From: Pseudomonadota bacterium
Lineage (GTDB): Bacteria > Pseudomonadota > Gammaproteobacteria > Burkholderiales > Rhodocyclaceae
Length of the DNA stretch: 47,858 nt
Assembly (NCBI GenBank): GCA_018262235.1
Contig: JAGTRY010000017.1
Location: 1 to 47,858, forward strand
Reading direction: 5' to 3'
Each line of letters starts with the position of its first letter. The stretch's first letter is position 1. The position numbers and the translations under genes are program-made. Of this stretch, positions 26,348-36,256 are shown piece by piece. A model generated the notes under the pieces. That model made no database searches. It saw nothing but the letters and a program-made list of their open reading frames with translations, and was not told the origin of the DNA.

Positions 26348-27304
26348 TTATTCATCCATGAAAAGCGAGGAGACCGACTCTTCATTGCTGATGCGCAACA
26401 TCGTATCGGCCAGCAGGGAACCGATCGATATCTGCTTGATCTTGGGACAGGCCTTGGCGTCGTCACGCAACGCAATGGTGTCGGTGACGACCAGTTCGTC
26501 CAGCTCGGAATCCATGATGCGTGCAATCGCCGCACCAGACAGCACAGCGTGGGTAATGTAGGACACCACGCGACTGGCACCATGTTCCTTGAGTGCTTGA
26601 GCAGCCTTGCACAGCGTGCCGGCGGTATCGACGATGTCGTCAACGATCACACAGGTGCGATCACGGACATCACCGATGATGTTCATCACTTCGGAAACGT
26701 TGGCTTTCGGACGGCGCTTGTCGATGATGGCCAGCTCGGTTTCGAGTTGTTTGGCCACGGCACGGGCACGTACGACACCGCCGACGTCAGGTGAAACAAC
26801 CATCAGCTTGCCACCTTGCTCGGCCTTGCGCAGATGCGAAAGGAGCAAGGGCGTTGCGTAGATGTTGTCGACCGGGATATCGAAGAAGCCTTGAATCTGG
26901 TCGGCATGCAGGTCGACCGTCAGGATGCGCTGTACGCCGACGGCCTGGAGCATGTTGGCCACCACTTTGGCGGTGATCGGTACACGGGCAGAGCGCGGGC
27001 GGCGGTCCTGGCGGGCATAGCCGAAGTAGGGAACTGCAGCAGTGATGCGGCCGGCTGACGCACGCTTGAGCGCGTCGACCATGATCATCAGTTCCATGAG
27101 ATTGTCGTTGGTGGGCGAAGAGGTCGGCTGCAGCACGAAGACATCCTTACCCCGGACGTTTTCGAGCAACTCGACATTGACTTCGCCGTCGGAGAATCGA
27201 CCAACAGTGGCCGAACCAACGGCAATGCCCAAACGTTTGACGACATCGGCAGCCAATTTCGGGTTGGCATTGCCAGTGAAGACCATCAGGCTGCGGTACG
27301 CCAT
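26348..27304 (-). CDS. prs: Ribose-phosphate pyrophosphokinase (PRPP synthetase)
   Basis: Prs makes 5-phosphoribosyl pyrophosphate from ribose 5-phosphate and ATP, supplying nucleotide, histidine, tryptophan and NAD synthesis. The 318-residue protein shows [20 protein letters not shown] near the N-terminus, [14 protein letters not shown] (flexible loop), [13 protein letters not shown] and the PRPP-binding loop [14 protein letters not shown]. It is the usual size (E. coli 315). It follows the tRNA-Gln gene and precedes rplY, a conserved gammaproteobacterial and betaproteobacterial order. Confidence 0.96.
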   Translation of the reverse strand: MAYRSLMVFTGNANPKLAADVVKRLGIAVGSATVGRFSDGEVNVELLENVRGKDVFVLQPTSSPTNDNLMELMIMVDALKRASAGRITAAVPYFGYARQDRRPRSARVPITAKVVANMLQAVGVQRILTVDLHADQIQGFFDIPVDNIYATPLLLSHLRKAEQGGKLMVVSPDVGGVVRARAVAKQLETELAIIDKRRPKANVSEVMNIIGDVRDRTCVIVDDIVDTAGTLCKAAQALKEHGASRVVSYITHAVLSGAAIARIMDSELDELVVTDTIALRDDAKACPKIKQISIGSLLADTMLRISNEESVSSLFMDE

Positions 27305-27384
27305 GACTACCTCGTGAGATGCGTTGTCAGAAACAACTCGGGCAGGCCGACAGCCTCGGCTGTGACCTGCCCGATTTTAAGGGG

Positions 27385-27458
27385 CTGGGGAAGAAGGATT
27401 CGAACCTTCGAATACCGGAATCAAAATCCGGTGCCTTGACCAACTTGGCGACTCCCCA
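27385..27458 (-). tRNA. tRNA-Gln (anticodon UUG)
   Basis: The minus strand folds as a cloverleaf with acceptor TGGGGAG paired to TTCCCCA, discriminator G, anticodon loop containing TTG (GGATTTTGATTCC) and a T arm with GGTTCGAATCC. CCA is not encoded. The unusual first base pair U1-A72 is a known identity feature of glutamine tRNAs. It lies between ispE and prs. Confidence 0.93.
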
Positions 27459-27517
27459 ACAAAAACTTTTCAACGCTAGACAAGATCCAACGCTTGATCT
27501 TGCCCTGCACAAATTCA

Positions 27518-28384
27518 TCAATCTCTGGCCCAGGCCAGTAACGGATGGGTATCCAGTGCCGGAGCACACCAGACCTTCCATTCGGCCTGCAGGATCTTCA
27601 CCACCGTTTCCGCAGCTGCCTGATGCTCGCACGGCAAGAACACACAGGCTCCCGAACCGCTCATGCGAACGCTACCAAACGGTGACAAGGCTTCAAGCGC
27701 CTTCAGAATCACGGGGTAACGCGTACAGGCTACCGCCTCCAGATCATTGCGCCCCTGTTGCAGGCGTCGCTCTGTTTCGGCAACTGCGAAGCCCGTAATT
27801 ATGAGGGGCTTCGTGTCTCGCGTCAATTCCTTTGCGCCAAAAATTTCTGCGGTCGGGACGGATGCCGGAGGTTCGATGATGACATACCAGGCGGGCGCCA
27901 AGCTCAGAGGCTGGAGTTCTTCACCCACGCCTTCGGCGAGTGCGGTACGGCCATAAACGAAGAAGGGCACATCCGCACCAAGTTCAAGTGCCCAGGATTG
28001 CAATTTATGCCGCGGGACGTCCAGAGCCCACAAGCGATTCAGGGCGAGCAAGGTGGTGGCTGCATCGGAACTGCCTCCCCCTAATCCGCCTCCCATGGGT
28101 AGATGCTTGTCGACGCGGATATCGGCACCGAGACGGCAGTGTGTCTTGGCTTGCAAAAGGCGTGCCGCGCGAATGATCAGGTCGGATTCGGCTGGTACGC
28201 TGGGCACGTCGCTTACGCGGTGGATCTCACCATCGTTACGGATGCGGAAACCCAGCGTATCGCAGCGATCAATCATGCGGAAAGCGGTCTGCAGGAGGTG
28301 GTAACCGTCCGGGCGGCGACCGGTGACGTGCAGGAAAAGATTGATCTTGGCTGGGGCCGGGCACAGGATGAAGTCGTCATTCAT
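27518..28384 (-). CDS. ispE: 4-diphosphocytidyl-2-C-methyl-D-erythritol kinase
   Basis: IspE phosphorylates CDP-methylerythritol in the non-mevalonate isoprenoid pathway. It is a GHMP kinase: CPAPAKINLFLHVTGRRPDG at the N-terminus, PMGGGLGGGSSDAA as the ATP loop (about residues 93-106) and the C-terminal VRMSGSGACVF. I chose the ATG at 28384 because it overlaps the lolB stop by four bases; an ATG three codons upstream is also open. The product is 288 residues, the normal size. tRNA-Gln and prs follow. Confidence 0.94.
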   Translation of the reverse strand: MNDDFILCPAPAKINLFLHVTGRRPDGYHLLQTAFRMIDRCDTLGFRIRNDGEIHRVSDVPSVPAESDLIIRAARLLQAKTHCRLGADIRVDKHLPMGGGLGGGSSDAATTLLALNRLWALDVPRHKLQSWALELGADVPFFVYGRTALAEGVGEELQPLSLAPAWYVIIEPPASVPTAEIFGAKELTRDTKPLIITGFAVAETERRLQQGRNDLEAVACTRYPVILKALEALSPFGSVRMSGSGACVFLPCEHQAAAETVVKILQAEWKVWCAPALDTHPLLAWARD

Positions 28385-28956
28385 GGTTGCCAAGCCTCAA
28401 TGGCAAGTTTTACACGCAGCCCGGGTCTTTCCGCTTCCAGTGTTGCAGGCAGTGCATTGACCGAGTCGTTTTCATAGCTGGTGATCCGCACTGTCCAGGC
28501 TTGTTCGACGGCGATCAGCAATCGGCCGAAAGGATCCCGCTGTATGACCTCGGCCTGGGAACCGATGCGACCCAGCACCCACAAAGCCAGGCTGTCGAGC
28601 GGTACGGGAGTTTCGGTTAGGCGGGCCATCAGCTGATCGGCACTGCCTGCTTCACGGCGCTCGCCATCAGCAGAGGTCCAGCGGGCGCCCTGCGCATCGC
28701 GCTGCAATTCAGCCAGCTGGTTGCCAAGGGGACTGGCAAAACCGATGAGGTCGCTCGCAGGGGTGTGTTCCCAGGAGATGCGCAGGGTGTTTGAACGCCC
28801 TGCCTGGCTGATGGCCATCCGCCCGTCCAGTGCGAATCGCGAAATGCTTTCCCGCGCAGGACGTGCCGGCAAATCCGGTTTGGTCGACTGGTTGCCGCAG
28901 CCAGCTAGCAAAATGCCGAGCATGCCGATACCGATGAGGTGTCGCAAAAGAGTCAA
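28381..28956 (-). CDS. lolB: Outer-membrane lipoprotein receptor LolB
   Basis: LolB receives lipoproteins from LolA and inserts them in the outer membrane. The 191-residue precursor has a lipoprotein signal peptide with lipobox LLAGC (C20), then the LolB core (FALDGRMAIS, LRISWEHTP, DLIGFASPLG, RDPFGRLLIAVEQAWTVRI). The lolB-ispE-tRNA-prs order is conserved in many proteobacteria and supports the call despite the family's sequence variability. It begins 12 bases after the TPR gene ends. Confidence 0.9.
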   Translation of the reverse strand: MTLLRHLIGIGMLGILLAGCGNQSTKPDLPARPARESISRFALDGRMAISQAGRSNTLRISWEHTPASDLIGFASPLGNQLAELQRDAQGARWTSADGERREAGSADQLMARLTETPVPLDSLALWVLGRIGSQAEVIQRDPFGRLLIAVEQAWTVRITSYENDSVNALPATLEAERPGLRVKLAIEAWQP

Positions 28957-28968
28957 GTGCTGTCCTTG

Positions 28969-30606
28969 TTACAGACCCAGGCGGGCAGCAAGGGTTTTGA
29001 GCGGGATGCTTTTGGGGTTGGCGTGAAGGGCTTCTGTCATCAGCTTGCGCGCAGCATCTTGTTGCCCGCTGCGCCATAAGACTTCGATCAGATGGCTAGC
29101 CACTTCCGCGTCCGGGAACTGGGCATAGGCCTGTTTCAGCAGATCTGCAGCTTCGGCCAGTTTGCCCTGGCGAAAACGCAACCAGCCCATGCTGTCCTGA
29201 ATGGCGGCGTCATCGGGGGCGAGTTTGATTGCGCGGGTCAGCAGGCTTTCGGATTCCTCGAGGTGCTGATTGCGATCAGCAAAAGAGTATCCCAGCGCAT
29301 TGAGGGCGTGGGCATGATCAGGTTTGATGGCGATGATCCGGCGCAGCCGTTCTTCCATCAGGGCGGGCAGGTTGAGTTGCTCGGCCAGCAGCGCTGCGTC
29401 ATACAGGACATCCAGGTTATCCGGTTCGCGTTGCAGAATGTTCTGCAGGATGTCATGCGCGGCGGCCAGATTGTCGCTTTGGCGAAGGAGTTGGGCTTCG
29501 GCGGTTTGAAGCGGCGTGATGTTGTCGGCGCTGCGGGCTTGCGCGTCCCGCAGGCTTTGCAGCGCAGCGCTGGTTTGTCCTTGCGCAACAAGCAGGCGTG
29601 CCTTGCTTGTCTGGGCCGTCACAAAATGCGGGCCAGGCCGTACGCTTTCCAGCGTCTGCAGGGCTTCGTCGCGATGCCCCAATTCGGCCTGGACTTCACC
29701 CAGCAAGACACGCAGGCGTTCGACATCTCCCCATTTGTGCTGGACCAGCCGGGTTAGCAGGGATTCAGCCGTGGGCAGGTCGCCCGCTTGCGCGGCAATC
29801 CCGACAATCGTGAAGGCCAGCGGATCATTGTCCGGATATTCATTCAGCAGTTTCCGGTACTGGTCGACGGCCTCGTCGTTGTGTTTTTCCAGGGCCAGCC
29901 AGCGGGCGTAGTTCAAGCGTGCGTCAAGGGCCTGGGGATGCTGCTGGGCGAAGGCGCCAAGGGCTTCCATGCTTTGCTGGACATGTTCGGGCGGCGCGCT
30001 CTGTGTTTGCAGCAAGATGGCGCGTTCGAGATCCGGATTCAGGCGCAGGGCTTCCGTGGCTGCGGCATGGGCGCTCGTCAGGTGCCCCGCGTCGATTTCT
30101 GCCTGAGCGCGGGCCAGATGGGCTTCCGGCAGGTTCAGGTACGGTGCGGTCAAGCGTTCGATAGCCTGGGCCACGGCCGCCTTGTCCTGGCTTCGGGCGA
30201 AAACGGCGGGTAGCTGTTCCAGCAGGGTTCGCCGTGTGACTTCCTGGCGGGCCAAGGCTGCCTTGATGGTTGCTTCCGCTTCGGCCGGCCTGTTCGCCGC
30301 ATTCATCAGGATGTTTGTCGTGGCAATCTCGTTGGCACGCCGAACCACGCGTTGATCATTGGTGCGTTTGGTGAGTTCGCTGTAACCGAACAAGGCCCCT
30401 TCCACATCGCCGCGCGCCAGGGCGATTTCGCTGATCAGCATCTGGAACAGGAGCTGGGCACTTGAGAGCGGCGGGCGCGTCTTGACGACATTTGCCGGGT
30501 CTGTCTGGGGGGCAGGCGTGTCTGCCGAAGCGACGCCCATGCCACACAGTGCAGCAGCACAACCCAGTGCAAGCAGCACGGGACGCAGGGGGAAAGGGGT
30601 TGGCAT
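28969..30606 (-). CDS. Exported tetratricopeptide-repeat protein
   Basis: The 545-residue protein starts with a signal peptide (about residues 1-28, LLALGCAAALCGMGVASA) and is built of helical TPR-like repeats. The clearest lie near the C-terminus: HALNALGYSFADR, QDSMGWLRFRQGKLAEAADL and SHLIEVLWRSGQQDAARKL. Such proteins usually scaffold others in the periplasm; the location before lolB is typical in betaproteobacteria but the partner is unknown. LALGC could be a lipobox, which would make it a lipoprotein. I chose the ATG at 30606 because the signal peptide begins there; the upstream 43 codons look non-coding. Confidence 0.82.
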   Translation of the reverse strand: MPTPFPLRPVLLALGCAAALCGMGVASADTPAPQTDPANVVKTRPPLSSAQLLFQMLISEIALARGDVEGALFGYSELTKRTNDQRVVRRANEIATTNILMNAANRPAEAEATIKAALARQEVTRRTLLEQLPAVFARSQDKAAVAQAIERLTAPYLNLPEAHLARAQAEIDAGHLTSAHAAATEALRLNPDLERAILLQTQSAPPEHVQQSMEALGAFAQQHPQALDARLNYARWLALEKHNDEAVDQYRKLLNEYPDNDPLAFTIVGIAAQAGDLPTAESLLTRLVQHKWGDVERLRVLLGEVQAELGHRDEALQTLESVRPGPHFVTAQTSKARLLVAQGQTSAALQSLRDAQARSADNITPLQTAEAQLLRQSDNLAAAHDILQNILQREPDNLDVLYDAALLAEQLNLPALMEERLRRIIAIKPDHAHALNALGYSFADRNQHLEESESLLTRAIKLAPDDAAIQDSMGWLRFRQGKLAEAADLLKQAYAQFPDAEVASHLIEVLWRSGQQDAARKLMTEALHANPKSIPLKTLAARLGL

Positions 30607-30694
30607 GATTTTCTTTGTATCGGATTTGGGCTTGCTGGCGATCTTAGCAGCAGTGTACTGTTTTGCTCCTTGAGTGCTGCCAAAAGGATGTTGC

Positions 30695-31510
30695 ATGCCC
30701 GAGTTGCCGGAGGTCGAAATCACCTGTGTTGGCATCGCGCCCCATTTGCTGGGTCAACAGCCCCGTGCCGTACGGGTGCGCCAGTCACGCCTGCGCTACC
30801 CGGTACCGGACGATCTGGGCGTACGCGTGGTGGGTCAGACCGTTCTGGCTGTGCGGCGACGTGCCAAATACATCCTGCTGGAGTTTGCCGAGGGATGCCT
30901 GCTCCTGCATCTTGGCATGTCCGGCAGTTTGCGCGTGGTGCCGGCGGATCTGCCGGCAGGCAAGCATGACCATTTCGATCTTGTCGTGGGGGACCAGGCT
31001 TTGCGCCTGCGTGATCCCCGCCGTTTCGGTGCCATCCTGTGGCTGGTGCATCCGGCTGAAGCACATCCGCTGCTGGCGAGTCTGGGTCGGGAACCCCTGG
31101 AGGCGGGGTTTGATGGTGCGGCGCTGCGCGCCCTCTGCCGCGGCCGGACGACACCGATCAAGCTGCTGATCATGGATGGCCATCTGCTGGTGGGGGTAGG
31201 CAATATCTATGCGTCTGAAAGCCTGTTCCGCGCCCGCATCCATCCGCAGACGCCGGCTGGGCGGTTGTCGCGACAGCGTTGCGAACGACTGGCCATCTGC
31301 ATTCGGGAAACTTTGCAGGATGCCTTGGCGGCTGGTGGCAGCAGCTTGCGGGATTTCGTGCATAGCGATGGCGCGAGTGGCTACTTCCAGCAGCAGTATT
31401 ATGCCTATGGGCGGGATGGCGAACCGTGCCGCGTCTGTGCCGGGAGCATCCGGCGTATCGTGATGGGGCAGCGCGCTACATTCTTCTGCCCGCATTGCCA
31501 GCGGCGTTAA
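30695..31510 (+). CDS. mutM: Formamidopyrimidine-DNA glycosylase (Fpg)
   Basis: MutM removes 8-oxoguanine and formamidopyrimidines and nicks the abasic site. The start must be the ATG at 30695, because the product must begin MPELPEVE, with P2 as the nucleophile and E3 as catalytic acid. The 271-residue protein also has the LLHLGMSGSLR loop, VGVGNIYASESLF with the helix-two-turn-helix, and a C-terminal zinc finger (CRVC then CPHC). AGGA precedes the start by about 5 bases. It is divergent from the TPR gene. Confidence 0.95.
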   Translation: MPELPEVEITCVGIAPHLLGQQPRAVRVRQSRLRYPVPDDLGVRVVGQTVLAVRRRAKYILLEFAEGCLLLHLGMSGSLRVVPADLPAGKHDHFDLVVGDQALRLRDPRRFGAILWLVHPAEAHPLLASLGREPLEAGFDGAALRALCRGRTTPIKLLIMDGHLLVGVGNIYASESLFRARIHPQTPAGRLSRQRCERLAICIRETLQDALAAGGSSLRDFVHSDGASGYFQQQYYAYGRDGEPCRVCAGSIRRIVMGQRATFFCPHCQRR

Positions 31511-31631
31511 TCAGGATTTCTGCACAAATCCGGCAAAGCCTTGATTGCATTGGGGTATGCTATCCCTTAAGGATAAAACAGGCCTGCAGTGTGCTGGCGG
31601 GCCAGAACAGCAAGACCAGGAGGAGCCCAGG

Positions 31632-33593
31632 ATGGCCCTGATTGACAGTTTTTCCGCCTATACCCGCTGGCGTGCTGATGTCGGCACTGCCGTGCAGCAT
31701 TTGCGCGCCTGGCTGAACAACAATGACATAGGCGATGCGCAGACGGATCTGCGCCTGCAATGCGTACTGGACCGCTTGCGTGAAGACAAGCTGGTGGTCG
31801 CGTTTGTGGCCGAGTTCTCGCGTGGCAAATCGGAACTGATCAATGCGGTGTTTTTCTCCCATTACGGGAGCCGCATCCTGCCTTCCAGCGCGGGTCGCAC
31901 GACCATGTGCCCAACCGAGCTGCAGTGGGAAGCCGGGCAGCAACCCGGGGTTCGCCTGTTGCCGATTGAAACCCGCAATCGCCGCGAGAGCATTGCCGAT
32001 CTGCGCCGCATTCCTGCTGAATGGGTGTTCGAGCCGATCAACCTGGAGGATGCCGAGAGTCTGCAGCATGCGTTTTCACGCGTCAGTGAAACCCGTCTGG
32101 TACCGCGTGCGCAAGCCGAGGAACTCGGGTTTGCAGTGGATGACACGGGCATTGACGGCACCAGGCCGGACGCCGAAGGAATGGTCGAAATCGCCTGCTG
32201 GCGGCATGCCGTCGTGCAGTTTCCGCATCCATTGCTGGAGCAGGGGTTGGTCATCATCGACACCCCGGGGCTGAATGCGATCGGCTCGGAACCTGAACTT
32301 ACCCTGTCCCTGTTGCCCAGTGCTCACGCCGTGCTGTTCATCCTGGCGGCGGACACCGGTGTGACGCACAGTGATCTGCAGGTCTGGCAGAAACACGTCA
32401 ACGTCGGGCGGACCCAGCGGCACGGTCGTGTCGTGGTGCTCAACAAGATTGACGGGTTGTGGGACGGATTGCGTTCCGAGGTCGAGATCAATGCTGAAAT
32501 CGACAAGCAGGTGCGGTCCGTGGCCAGCACACTGGAACTCGACAGCGACCTGATTTTCCCGGTGTCTGCCCAGAAGGCCTTGCTGGCCAAGGTCAGTCGC
32601 GATGCGGCCCTGCTTGAGCGCTCGCGGATCGGTGCGCTGGAAGAAGCTTTGTCTACCGAGCTGCTGCCCACACGGCAGCAGATCATCCGTGAAAATGCCT
32701 TGCTTGAAACTGGCGAGATCATCCGGCGTGCGGGTGAGTTGCTGCACACGCGGCTCGTCGGCTTGCGCGAACAGCTCAAGGAAATGGCGGATCTGCGTGG
32801 CAAGAATCAGAGCGTGATCGAATACATGATGCGCAAGGTGCGGGTCGAGAAGGATGAGTTCGACAATGGCCTGCAGAAATACCATGCCGTGCGCAGCGTG
32901 TTTACCAGTCTTTCGAACAAGGTGTTCTCGCACATCGGCATGGATGCGGTGCGTTCGGAAACCCGGCGGACTCGCGATGCGATGGGAAGCGCCGCGTTCT
33001 CGCGCGACCTGCGTGCGGCCATGCAGGAGTTCTTCGAGACCCTGCGTGACAAGCTGCGCAATTCCTCGCAGGATATTGCCGAAATCACCAGCATGCTGGA
33101 TGCCATGTACAAGCGTTTCGCGGTTGAACACGGGCTCAAGCTTGCGCCGCCGAACTCCTTTTCGACGATGCGTTATGAACGTGACATCGTGCGGCTCGAA
33201 AACGCCTTCAATGCCGAGATCAATACCCTGACTTCGATGGTGACGCACACCAAGGGCTCACTGACCCAGCGTTTCTTCGAAACCGTGGCGCTTGAGGCCC
33301 GCAAGACCTTCGAAATTGCCAACCGCGATGTCGAGCAATGGCTGCGGGTGGTGATGGCGCCGCTCGAAACCCAGGTGCGCGAGTATCAGCTGCAGCTCAA
33401 ACGCCGCCTGGAGAGCGTCAAGCGGGTACACGAGGCGACTGGCACGCTCGAAGAGCGCATCAAGGAATTGCTGCAGGCAGAAGGCGCGCTGCTGCGTCAG
33501 GTCGAGGAAGTCGAAGCCATGCGCAAGGTGATCGAGGTGGCGCTGGGCGAGTCGCTGGACAGCTTGCGCCGCGAGGACGATCTGGCAGCCTGA
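31632..33593 (+). CDS. Dynamin-like large GTPase
   Basis: The 653-residue protein has a dynamin-family GTPase domain in its first half: G1 FVAEFSRGKSE (58-68, with K66 and S67), a G2-like region ending RTTMCPTEL (89-97), G3 DTPGLNAIG (210-218) and G4 NKID (271-274). The second half is mostly helical with a heptad-like C-terminus (about 590-645), like the stalk of bacterial dynamins. There is no clear transmembrane helix. Bacterial dynamin-like proteins remodel or protect membranes, but the role of this subfamily is not known to me. The ATG at 31632 follows AGGAG; the upstream open frame is not needed. A terminator follows. Confidence 0.85.
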   Translation: MALIDSFSAYTRWRADVGTAVQHLRAWLNNNDIGDAQTDLRLQCVLDRLREDKLVVAFVAEFSRGKSELINAVFFSHYGSRILPSSAGRTTMCPTELQWEAGQQPGVRLLPIETRNRRESIADLRRIPAEWVFEPINLEDAESLQHAFSRVSETRLVPRAQAEELGFAVDDTGIDGTRPDAEGMVEIACWRHAVVQFPHPLLEQGLVIIDTPGLNAIGSEPELTLSLLPSAHAVLFILAADTGVTHSDLQVWQKHVNVGRTQRHGRVVVLNKIDGLWDGLRSEVEINAEIDKQVRSVASTLELDSDLIFPVSAQKALLAKVSRDAALLERSRIGALEEALSTELLPTRQQIIRENALLETGEIIRRAGELLHTRLVGLREQLKEMADLRGKNQSVIEYMMRKVRVEKDEFDNGLQKYHAVRSVFTSLSNKVFSHIGMDAVRSETRRTRDAMGSAAFSRDLRAAMQEFFETLRDKLRNSSQDIAEITSMLDAMYKRFAVEHGLKLAPPNSFSTMRYERDIVRLENAFNAEINTLTSMVTHTKGSLTQRFFETVALEARKTFEIANRDVEQWLRVVMAPLETQVREYQLQLKRRLESVKRVHEATGTLEERIKELLQAEGALLRQVEEVEAMRKVIEVALGESLDSLRREDDLAA

Positions 33594-33612
33594 GCGATCG
33601 CGGGATGCAAAC

Positions 33613-33636
33613 AAAAACCGGGCGAGGCCCGGTTTT
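33613..33636. terminator. Bidirectional terminator between the dynamin-like gene and fdx
   Basis: AAACCGGGC (33615-33623), loop GAG and GCCCGGTTT (33627-33635) form a perfect 9-base stem. It is flanked by A on the left and T on the right, so it can end both the plus-strand GTPase gene and the minus-strand ferredoxin group. Confidence 0.85.
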
Positions 33637-33674
33637 GCGTTTACGTGCCAGCCAGACGGTCTGGCAGTACCTGC

Positions 33675-34438
<764 letters not shown>

Positions 34439-34446
<8 letters not shown>

Positions 34447-34990
34447 GGCTGTCCTTGGGGGGCGCGCAAAGGAGCTGATAGTGCACCTGGCCGGCATGGC
34501 CGGACTTGGTTTGACACAAATTGCCGAGAGTTGTTACCGCCTCTTCAGCTTCGACATATACCTGTGCTTCGGGCGCCAACACGCGCTCCAGATGCGGGGC
34601 AAGACGTTCAAGCCAGCCCTGGCGATAGGGGGGATCGAGAAAGACCACATCGAAGTGCTCTGCTGTGGTCTGCAGAAATTTTAGCCCATCGCCGGGCATC
34701 AGCCGCAGATTGTTGAACTGGAGTTTGGCCTGGGCGGTACGCAGATGCGCCATGACCTTCGGGGCAAATTCGACCATGGTTACGCTGGCAGCGTTGCGGG
34801 AGGCTGCTTCAAAGCCGAGCGCACCGCTGCCGGCAAAAAGGTCCAGGCAGCGCAAACCTTCGAGATCCTGACCCAGCCAGTTGAACAGGGTTTCGCGCAC
34901 GCGGTCCGGCGTCGGGCGCAGGCCGATGGCGTCCGGCACTTCAATGAGGCGCGAGCGGTGGGACCCGCCGATGATGCGAACTTTGCTCAC
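34439..34990 (-). CDS. rsmD: 16S rRNA (guanine(966)-N2)-methyltransferase
   Basis: RsmD methylates G966 of 16S rRNA using S-adenosylmethionine. Family sequence is clear: [32 protein letters not shown], the SAM loop [16 protein letters not shown] and the catalytic FLDPPY. The start is uncertain. A GTG at 34990 gives a compact start (VSKVRIIGG, 183 residues); an ATG at 35026 would add 12 residues. Neither has a strong ribosome binding site. coaD overlaps its end. Confidence 0.9.
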
Positions 34991-35104
34991 AGTGGAAAAG
35001 GGTCTGACTGACAAGAAGGCGCGCATTTTCGCATGCAGGCGTGGCCTTGTAATGAAGATCTAACGTGCCCATCGCACAATTGCCCTATTTGCAAAGGGAC
35101 GAGC

Positions 35105-36238
35105 ATGGACAGGCGTGGGTTTCTGAATGGGGCAATGCTGGCTGCGATGCTATGGCCGCTTGGTGTCCGGCAGGTTGGTGCGCAAGAGCCTACGGGGCGT
35201 CGACGCCTGGTGGTGGGGCAGACGGTGGATTTGTCCGGCGTCATGCAGAACATCGGCCGCGATTATTTCACGGGAGCCAAGCTGGCATTTGACCAGGCGA
35301 ATCAGGGCGGTGGCGCCGGCGGGCGGCTGATCCAGTTTGTCCAGATGGATGATGGCGGGGATCCCGCAGGTGCCGTTGCGAATGCAGGCAAGCTGATCGA
35401 AAGCGTTGGCGCCGATGTCCTGTTCGGACTGAGTTCCGAAGCATGCGTCGAGGCGGTGAGCCAGTGTGCTGCTTTCCGGCATTCGGACGTTGAAATCTTT
35501 GCACCGCTCAGCGGCGTGGACCATCCGGGCGCCAAGGGGCGGGTTGTCTATTTGCGACCCAGCAGTGCCGACGAGATGAAGCTGGTCCTCAAACGGCTGA
35601 CGTTCATGTCGCTGACGCGCCTGGCCATTCTCCACACCGAGACGCCATCGATGATCGCCACACGGGATGCGGCACTGGGAGGCCTCGCTGAATTGAATAT
35701 CGAGCGTCCCCGCAGTTACGTCCTGAAAGATGGCGCAAGCAATGCCCGGAGCCTGATCGAAGCCATTGCACGGGACAGGATCCAGGCGGTAGTCATCATG
35801 TCGGATGCGTTCTCGGCGGGGCTCCTGCTGCAGCAATTGCGTGTGCAGAATCCGGCCTTGTTTGTTTGCCTGGGCTCGATGGTGGATGTTTCCACGGTCT
35901 ATCAGATTCTCGGACAGAGCTTGTCAAACGGTGTGATGGTGTCGCGCGCGGTGCCTGATCCATCCAACACGCTGATTCCGGTTGTGGCGAATTTCAAGCG
36001 CATCCTGGCGCGTTACATGGACGAGGCACCGTCTTCTGCGGGCCTGGAAGGTTTCATTGCGGCACAGACCCTGCTGGCGGTGCTGCGCAAGACGGACAAT
36101 CCGCGACAGCTTGCCAGCGCGGCGAGGAACCGTGTCGGCGCGCTGGATCTGGGGGGCTGGACGGTCAATCTGGCCAATAACCGTGCGTCAGGCAGGATTG
36201 AGATTTCCATGCTGACGCGTGACGGGCGCCTGATCTGA
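35105..36238 (+). CDS. Orphan branched-chain-amino-acid-type substrate-binding protein, Tat signal
   Basis: The 377-residue protein is a type I periplasmic binding protein of the Leu/Ile/Val class (VGQTVDLSGVMQNIGRDYFTG, then a two-lobe pattern). It has a twin-arginine signal (MDRRGFLNGAMLAAM, cleavage near VGAQ). No permease or ATPase gene accompanies it, so it may serve a transporter elsewhere or a sensor. The ATG at 35105 has AGGGA 7 bases upstream. It sits on the plus strand between the minus-strand rsmD and M16 genes, so it looks inserted in an otherwise conserved neighbourhood. The ligand is unknown. Confidence 0.82.
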   Translation: MDRRGFLNGAMLAAMLWPLGVRQVGAQEPTGRRRLVVGQTVDLSGVMQNIGRDYFTGAKLAFDQANQGGGAGGRLIQFVQMDDGGDPAGAVANAGKLIESVGADVLFGLSSEACVEAVSQCAAFRHSDVEIFAPLSGVDHPGAKGRVVYLRPSSADEMKLVLKRLTFMSLTRLAILHTETPSMIATRDAALGGLAELNIERPRSYVLKDGASNARSLIEAIARDRIQAVVIMSDAFSAGLLLQQLRVQNPALFVCLGSMVDVSTVYQILGQSLSNGVMVSRAVPDPSNTLIPVVANFKRILARYMDEAPSSAGLEGFIAAQTLLAVLRKTDNPRQLASAARNRVGALDLGGWTVNLANNRASGRIEISMLTRDGRLI

Positions 36239-36248
36239 GGCGCCCGTC
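36221..36248. terminator. Stem-loop spanning the stop of the binding-protein gene
   Basis: GACGGGCGCC (36221-36230) and GGCGCCCGTC (36239-36248) are perfect 10-base inverted repeats. The 8-base loop holds the TGA stop (36236-36238). It lies between two convergent genes. No clear T-tract follows on either strand, so it may be a weak or Rho-assisted bidirectional terminator. Confidence 0.6.
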
Positions 36249-36256
36249 GGCTTGTC

